Positions 57,695 to 64,000 of a stretch of 64,000 nucleotides of DNA are shown in pieces. Numbering within the stretch: position 1 is the first letter of the stretch; every line of letters starts with the position of its first letter. The DNA is from Streptomyces sp. HB132 (GTDB lineage Bacteria; Actinomycetota; Actinomycetes; Streptomycetales; Streptomycetaceae). Location of the stretch: contig NZ_JAFBGA010000001.1 in the NCBI RefSeq assembly GCF_016909575.1, positions 62,001 to 126,000 on the forward strand. Direction: 5' to 3'. The position numbers and the translations under genes are program-made. The notes under the pieces were generated by a model, which worked only from the letters and a program-made list of their open reading frames with translations, was not told the origin of the DNA and ran no database searches.

Positions 57695-59407
57695 GTGAAG
57701 TACCTGGCCGGACGGCTCGGCGCGCTCCTGGCCGTCGTGGCCGTCATCGGCCTGCTGCCCAGGCTGACCCGCACCGATCCGGCGCTGACCATCCTGCACG
57801 CGCGCTACGCGGACCGTCCGCCCACGCCGGCCGTGCTCGACGCGATCCGGGCGGAGACGGGACTCGACGGCGGCCCACTGCACGTCCTCGGCGCCTGGGC
57901 GGCCGGACTGCCGCGCGGTGACCTGGGGGAGTCCTGGGTCTCCGGGCAGCCGGTCGGCCCCGACGTGACCTCCGCGCTCGGCGTCTCGCTCACCCTCATG
58001 GGCGCCTCGCTCGCCGTCGCCGTCCTCCTGGCCCTCGCGCTCGTCGCGGGAACGCTCCGGCGCGGTGCCCACCGCCGGCTCGTCACCACCCGGGCGGGCG
58101 TCGGCGCCGCCGTGCTCGCCGCCCTGCCGGAGTTCCTCATCGCCGCCGTGCTGGCCACCGTCCTCGCCGTACAGCTGGGCTGGTTCCCCGCACTCGGCTG
58201 GGGCGGGCCCGAACAGCTCGTCCTGCCCGCCCTGGCCATGGGCGTCCCCGCCGGCGCCCTGCTCGGGCGGCTCCTCGACGACGCGCTGCCCGCCGCGTTC
58301 GCCGAACCCTGGTCGCGCGCCGCCACCGCCCACGGGACGCCCGCCCGGCGGATCGCCGCCCACGCAATGCGCCGCGCCCTGCCCGCACTGCTGCCCCAGC
58401 TCGGCCTCGTCGTCGTCGGGCTGACCGGCGGTGCGGTCGCCGTCGAGACGCTCTACACCATCCCCGGGCTCGGCGGCACGGCCTTGTCCGCCGCCCTGGC
58501 CCAGGACCTGCCGGTCCTCCAGGCGTGCGTGCTGCTCCTGCTCCTCCTGGGCGTCGCCGCCGGACTCGCGTCCAGGCTCGCCGCCAGGGCCCTGCTCGGC
58601 CCCGCACGGGACGACGGCGCGCTGCCCCCTCTCGTCGCGCCGAAGCTCCCGGCGCGCCGCACCGTGGCCGCCGGAGCGGTGCTGCTGGGAGCCCTCCTCG
58701 TCGCCGTCGTCCTCACCGGCCTGCTGCGTGATCCCCTGTACGCCGACGCCGCGGCGCGGCTCGGGTCACCCTCGGCGGCCCATCCGCTGGGCACCGACTC
58801 GCTGGGGCGCGACGTCCTCGCCCGCCTCGGCCACGGGGCCGCCGGAACCGTGCTCACCGCCCTCGCCGTCGGCGCCGTCACCCTGCTCCTGGGGCTGCTC
58901 GCCGGGGCCGCCCGCGCCGGGGCCCTGACCGAGACGGCCAACGCGCTGCCCGCGGTCCTGGCCGGCCTCGTCGTCGCGGGGATCGTGGGCCCCGGCACCT
59001 GGGGCGCCGCCGCGGCCGTCGCCGCCGTCGCGTGGGCCCCGCTCGCCGCCCACACCTCCGCGCTGTACGCCCAGGAACGCGCCGCCCCGCACGTCACCGC
59101 CGCCCTCGCCCTCGGCGCCGGGCCGTGGCACCTGCTGCGCCGCCACATCGGACCGGGCGTCGTGCCCCCGGTCGTACGCCACGCCGTCCTGCGCGTCCCG
59201 GCCGTCGCTCTGGCGCTGGCCTCCCTCGGCTTCCTCGGCCTGGGGACCCCGGCCCCGGCGCCGGAGTGGGGCCGCATGCTCTCGGAGAACATGCCCTACG
59301 CCGAGCGCGCCCCCTGGGCCGTCCTCGCCCCCGCCGCCGCCCTCGCCGCCCTCGGCGCGCTCGCGGTACTGAGCGCGGCGGCCGTACGCGGCCGGGGACG
59401 CCGATGA
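57695..59407 (+). CDS. Fused two-domain ABC permease (DppB-DppC-like)
   Basis: The 570-residue protein combines two permease domains. The N-terminal half (to ~residue 300) has the DppB-like GDLGESWVSG and a late GGTALSAALAQDLPVLQACV. The C-terminal half (from ~330) has the DppC-like HPLGTDSLGRDVLARLGHGA and a late SLGFLGLGTPAPAPEWGRML. Such domains are normally two proteins. It starts 4 nt after the binding-protein stop and overlaps the MFS gene by 4 nt. An ATPase must come from elsewhere. Confidence 0.8.
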   Translation: MKYLAGRLGALLAVVAVIGLLPRLTRTDPALTILHARYADRPPTPAVLDAIRAETGLDGGPLHVLGAWAAGLPRGDLGESWVSGQPVGPDVTSALGVSLTLMGASLAVAVLLALALVAGTLRRGAHRRLVTTRAGVGAAVLAALPEFLIAAVLATVLAVQLGWFPALGWGGPEQLVLPALAMGVPAGALLGRLLDDALPAAFAEPWSRAATAHGTPARRIAAHAMRRALPALLPQLGLVVVGLTGGAVAVETLYTIPGLGGTALSAALAQDLPVLQACVLLLLLLGVAAGLASRLAARALLGPARDDGALPPLVAPKLPARRTVAAGAVLLGALLVAVVLTGLLRDPLYADAAARLGSPSAAHPLGTDSLGRDVLARLGHGAAGTVLTALAVGAVTLLLGLLAGAARAGALTETANALPAVLAGLVVAGIVGPGTWGAAAAVAAVAWAPLAAHTSALYAQERAAPHVTAALALGAGPWHLLRRHIGPGVVPPVVRHAVLRVPAVALALASLGFLGLGTPAPAPEWGRMLSENMPYAERAPWAVLAPAAALAALGALAVLSAAAVRGRGRR

Positions 59408-60660
59408 GGACGGTCACCGAGGACACCGGCGCCGACCCGGAGCTCAGGCCCTACCTCCGGCTGCTGACCGCCACCCAGTTCGCCTTCAACACCGGCTTCT
59501 ACGCCGTCCTGCCCTACCTCGCCACGCACCTCGGCGACGGACTCGGCATGGCGGGATGGCTCGTGGGACTCGTGCTCGGGCTGCGCACCTTCAGCCAGCA
59601 GGGCCTCTTCGTCGTCGGCGGCGCACTCACCGACCGCTACGGCCCGCGGCCCGTCGTCCTCACCGGCTGCGTCCTGCGCATCGCCGGATTCTGCTGGCTC
59701 GCCCAGGCCGGTACCACCCCTGGCGTCATCGGCGCCGTCCTTCTCATCGGCTTCGCCGCCGCCCTCTTCTCACCCGCCGTCGAATCCGAGACCGCCAGGG
59801 CCGCCGTCGCCCACGAGACCGCGACCGGCACGCCGCGCGCCCAGGTGCTGGCCGTGTTCTCTGCCGCCGGCCAGGCCGGAGCGTTCCTCGGCCCCCTCAT
59901 CGGGAGCCTGCTGCTGCTCCTGGGAGGCGACTTCCGGACCGCCTGCCTTGCAGGGGCGCTGGTCTTCGTCGGCGTACTCGCAGGGCACGCCCGCCTCATG
60001 CCCCGCCGGTCGCGCCGCGTCCGGCCCTTGGGAACGCGGTCCATACTTTCCCGGGAGGTCTTCGCCAACCGGCCCTTCCTCATCCTCTGCCTCGTGTACA
60101 GCAGTTACCTCGTCTCCTACAACCAGCTCTACCTCGCCCTGCCGCAGGAGGTGGAGCGTGCCACCGGGTCCCAGAGCGCGCTCGGCGGACTCTTCGCCCT
60201 CTCCTCCCTGCTCGTCGTCGTCGCGCAGCTGCCGCTGACCCGCTGGTCCGCGCGCCGCGTCGCGCCCCGCACCGCCCTCGTCGCCGGGCTCGCGGTCGTC
60301 GCCGCCGGATTCGTGGCCGTGCCCCTCGCGCCCGACGGACCCGCCGGGCTGCTCCCCGGCGCCGCGCTCGTCGTCCTGCTCACGCTCGGCCAGATGCTGC
60401 TGGTCCCCGCCGCCCGGGGGCTCGTGCCCGACCTCGTCGACGACGACCGGCTCGGGCTCGCCACAGGTGCCCTGTCCTCCGTGTCGGGCCTCGCCGTCCT
60501 GGTGGGCAGCGCCGCCACCGGAACCCTCCTCGGCACACCCGGACCCGTCCTGTGGGCGGTACTCGCCGCAGTCCCCCTGGCGGGGGCGGTGCTCGCCCTG
60601 ACCCTGTCCGCGGGACGGCGCGCGACGGTGACCGGTGTCACCGTCACCGGTCAGTTGTGA
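59404..60660 (+). CDS. Major facilitator superfamily transporter
   Basis: The 418-residue protein has 12 predicted membrane segments and an MFS-type loop (LTDRYGPRPVVLTGCVLRIA). It is coupled (ATGA) to the fused permease. In metallophore systems such as staphylopine (cnt), an MFS exporter pairs with a metal-metallophore importer; the same logic could apply here, but no biosynthetic gene is present. Confidence 0.8.
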   Translation: MRTVTEDTGADPELRPYLRLLTATQFAFNTGFYAVLPYLATHLGDGLGMAGWLVGLVLGLRTFSQQGLFVVGGALTDRYGPRPVVLTGCVLRIAGFCWLAQAGTTPGVIGAVLLIGFAAALFSPAVESETARAAVAHETATGTPRAQVLAVFSAAGQAGAFLGPLIGSLLLLLGGDFRTACLAGALVFVGVLAGHARLMPRRSRRVRPLGTRSILSREVFANRPFLILCLVYSSYLVSYNQLYLALPQEVERATGSQSALGGLFALSSLLVVVAQLPLTRWSARRVAPRTALVAGLAVVAAGFVAVPLAPDGPAGLLPGAALVVLLTLGQMLLVPAARGLVPDLVDDDRLGLATGALSSVSGLAVLVGSAATGTLLGTPGPVLWAVLAAVPLAGAVLALTLSAGRRATVTGVTVTGQL

Positions 60661-60714
60661 CACGTTTTCCACAGGGGGCGCCGGGCACTGGTGCGGGCCC
60701 ACTACCCTTGAGGG

Positions 60715-62115
<1,401 letters not shown>

Positions 62116-62148
62116 GCGGACCTTCGCACCATGCGTGAGCAGCGCAAA

Positions 62149-62176
62149 TGTGCCGCCCGGCCGTCCGGGCGGCACA
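62149..62176 (+). terminator. Terminator after cysS
   Basis: A perfect 12-bp stem (TGTGCCGCCCGG and its complement) with loop CCGT, followed by CTTTCACTT, lies 33 nt after the cysS stop and 45 nt before rlmB. Some read-through into rlmB is possible. Confidence 0.7.
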
Positions 62177-62220
62177 CTTTCACTTGACGACGTTTTCTGA
62201 AGCAACGAAACAGGTAGGTC

Positions 62221-63177
62221 ATGGCCGGGAACAGCGAGCGCAGGAACCGCCGCACGTCCAACAAGAAGGGCATGCAGGTCGGCAGCGGCGGTAACCGACG
62301 CCGTGCTCTCGAAGGCAAGGGACCGACGCCGCCCGCCTCCGCCCGCAAGGGACACAAGAAGAACAGGGTGGCGAACGCCCAGGCCAAGCAGGCCGCCGCC
62401 CGTCGCCCCGCCCCGCGCCGCGGTGGCGCCAAGGGCACGTCGGAGATGGTCGTCGGCCGTAACCCGGTCTTCGAGGCGCTGCGCGACGGCGTTCCCGCGA
62501 CCACCCTCTACGTCCAGCAGTACATCGACAACGACGAGCGGGTCCGCGAGGCGCTCCAGCTCGCCGGTGAGCGCGGCAACATCCACCTCATGGAGGCCCC
62601 GCGCCCCGAGCTCGACCGGATGACGAACGGCCTGAACCACCAGGGCCTCGTTCTCCAGGTCCCGCCGTACGAGTACGCGCACCCGGAGGACCTCACCGCC
62701 GCCGCGTACGACAACAACGAGGACCCGCTGATCGTCGCCCTCGACGGCGTCACCGACCCCCGCAACCTCGGCGCGATCGTCCGCTCCGTCTCCGCCTTCG
62801 GCGGCCACGGCGTGGTCGTCCCCGAGCGCCGGGCGGCCGGCATGACGGCCGGGGCCTGGAAGTCCTCGGCCGGCACCGCGGCCCGTACGCCCGTCTCGCG
62901 CGTCACCAACCTGACCCGCGCCCTGGAGGGCTACCAGAAGGCCGGCCTCACCGTGGTCGGCCTCGCCGCCGACGGCGAGCACACCGTCGAGGACCTCGAG
63001 GCCCTGGGGGGCCCCGTCGTCATCGTCATCGGCAGTGAGGGCAAGGGGCTTGGCCGACTCGTCGGCGAGACCTGCGACTACCGGGTCCGGATCTCCATGC
63101 CGGGCGGCGCCGAATCCCTGAACGCCGGTGTCGCCGCGGGCATCGTGCTCTACGAGGTGGCGCGCCGCAGGGCGTGA
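62221..63177 (+). CDS. rlmB: 23S rRNA (guanosine-2'-O-) methyltransferase
   Basis: The 318-residue SpoU-family enzyme has a Lys/Arg-rich disordered N-terminus (~70 residues), a substrate-binding domain, and a knotted catalytic domain with VALDGVTDPRNLGAIVRSVS, VIVIGSEGKGLGRLVGETCD and SMPGGAESLNAGVAAGIVLY. It 2'-O-methylates a guanosine in 23S rRNA. Conserved downstream partner of cysS in actinobacteria. Confidence 0.92.
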   Translation: MAGNSERRNRRTSNKKGMQVGSGGNRRRALEGKGPTPPASARKGHKKNRVANAQAKQAAARRPAPRRGGAKGTSEMVVGRNPVFEALRDGVPATTLYVQQYIDNDERVREALQLAGERGNIHLMEAPRPELDRMTNGLNHQGLVLQVPPYEYAHPEDLTAAAYDNNEDPLIVALDGVTDPRNLGAIVRSVSAFGGHGVVVPERRAAGMTAGAWKSSAGTAARTPVSRVTNLTRALEGYQKAGLTVVGLAADGEHTVEDLEALGGPVVIVIGSEGKGLGRLVGETCDYRVRISMPGGAESLNAGVAAGIVLYEVARRRA

Positions 63178-63652
63178 CGCCCGGGAGGTCGCAGGGGCCC
63201 ATGACCGGGTCCCCGCGCCGCTCCGCAGGGACGTCCGCGGCGGGGTGGCCGGGCAGGTGCCCGGCAGACCCGGCACCCCGACCCCACCCGGGTCCGTCTC
63301 CGGACGCGGCGCGCCTACGCGGAATCCACTACGCCGAACTGCCGACCGGCCGGGCGGAGTACGCCATCTGTCCGCCCAGGGCGCGCGGGCGGGAACAGTC
63401 GGCCCCGTGCCATCGCACCGACGTACGGACGTGAGCACGTCCCGGCCCAGGGCTCCCGCCGCGGCGGGGACACGGCAACCGCCCCTGGGATCACAGTCTC
63501 GCGCCGCGCGCGGAGCCGCCCCGGCGGGCACACCTCCCGCGCACGCCGCGAGTCCGGCGAACGCGGACGCACCCGACGCCGAAAACTGTTGACGGGTCTC
63601 GGACACTTCGGACGAGTCAAGGCAGTGTCCTAATCACACATCACTCGGTTAG
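63178..63652. other. Intergenic region after rlmB
   Basis: No gene is convincing. Inverted repeats GGACAC/GTGTCC (63601-63630) and CACTC/GAGTG (63642-63659) lie at the promoter of the last gene and may be regulatory. Confidence 0.35.
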
Positions 63653-64000
63653 ATGAGTGTGGACACCAGAACGCCTCGGTTCGACGACCAACCCGCCCTG
63701 AGCATGACGAAGGTGGACAGCGACCCCGCCCAGGTCATCGTCAGCCACGCCAGCTTCCGGGTGCAGCTCGCCCCGGGGCAGCGCACCCGTCTGCGCCCCG
63801 TGGGCTCCGCCGGACCCAGGATCCCCGCCATGAGCGGCGCGGGCGGCCGCAGGCGGGCTCCCGTCGTCTGGAGCGGCAGGTCCGCGCCGGGCGACCCCGG
63901 AGCGACCGGGCTCCTCCAGGCCGTACGCAACTCCACCGCGGGGCACCTCGACACCCGCCCCGGCGGCTACGACGGCGGGGGAGGCACCCAGGTCATCCCG
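63653..64000 (+). CDS. Unidentified protein, 3'-truncated
   Basis: From the ATG at 63653 the frame is open to the window edge (116 codons): MSVDTRTPRFDDQPALSMTK, later DPAQVIVSHASFRVQLAPGQ, then a Gly/Arg/Pro-rich stretch. No domain is recognised in this N-terminal part. The gene after rlmB in Streptomyces is often a DoxX-type membrane protein with a similar long N-terminus, which is only a guess here. Confidence 0.5.
   Translation, partial: MSVDTRTPRFDDQPALSMTKVDSDPAQVIVSHASFRVQLAPGQRTRLRPVGSAGPRIPAMSGAGGRRRAPVVWSGRSAPGDPGATGLLQAVRNSTAGHLDTRPGGYDGGGGTQVIP

Overview
This is a high-GC actinobacterial chromosome segment, almost certainly Streptomyces. Codon third positions are strongly G/C. 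Many genes start 6-7 nt after a TANNNT -10 box, as leaderless genes do. Gene content and order match the Streptomyces block that carries nur, rsiG, mshA, gpmA, phoU-phoR-phoP, carD, ispD-ispF, cysS and rlmB. The order mshA-ybjN-like-gpmA-(phoU)-phoR/senX3-phoP/regX3 is also that of mycobacteria.

Region 1 (1-4650) is housekeeping: the end of a DUF1416 gene, a DUF3099 membrane protein, a DsrE-like protein, three overlapping paralogous single-pass membrane proteins, a 33-residue membrane peptide and a nitrobindin-like protein. Region 2 (4650-7960) looks like a defence locus. A strong intergenic promoter precedes a short structured RNA candidate that ends in a 16-bp hairpin. After it come an Abi_2/AbiF-like HEPN protein, an N6-adenine DNA methylase with an N-terminal HTH, and a one-TRD HsdS-like subunit. 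No restriction subunit is present. Region 3 (7960-28600) is chromosomal core: nur, a YgfZ-like gene, dtd, rsiG, a type II asparaginase, an Eis-like acetyltransferase, a TetR-controlled ABC exporter, a DIP1984 protein, an HTH regulator with a large palindrome, an HbhA-like protein, a REC-PP2C phosphatase, an NlpC/P60 hydrolase, mshA, a YbjN protein, lipoproteins, a possible RelE-like toxin-antitoxin pair and an aminoglycoside-phosphotransferase fragment.

Region 4 (28765-47520) is an 18.76-kb integrated actinomycete conjugative element (AICE) of the pSAM2/SLP1 type. It is inserted in the 3' end of gpmA. A 15-bp direct repeat (TTCTTCTTGCCCTGG) flanks it, and paired arm-type repeats (AGACGGCCCA) lie just inside both ends. 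The element supplies new last codons and a new terminator hairpin to gpmA. The original stop codon and terminator are stranded 18.8 kb away at the left end. The backbone has tyrosine integrase, Xis, RepSA-like initiator, Spd membrane proteins, an FtsK/TraB translocase, a SCO3933-like regulator, a KorSA-like GntR repressor and a Pif-like NUDIX protein. A family of about 20-bp operators lies at the promoters of the last groups. The cargo is a less GC-rich convergent two-gene unit: a PLD-nuclease/SNF2-helicase fusion and a large MmeI-type adenine methylase, probably an ATP-dependent restriction or DISARM-like defence system.

Region 5 (47517-64000) returns to core: gpmA, a 46-residue cysteine-rich metallothionein-like protein, phoU divergent from phoR-phoP across a PHO box, a lipoprotein, carD, ispD-ispF, a GNAT protein, a metal or peptide uptake set (binding protein, fused permease, MFS) behind a Zur/Fur-like box, cysS, rlmB and the start of an unidentified gene. 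All assignments come from reading motifs, context and sequence. No database search was run.
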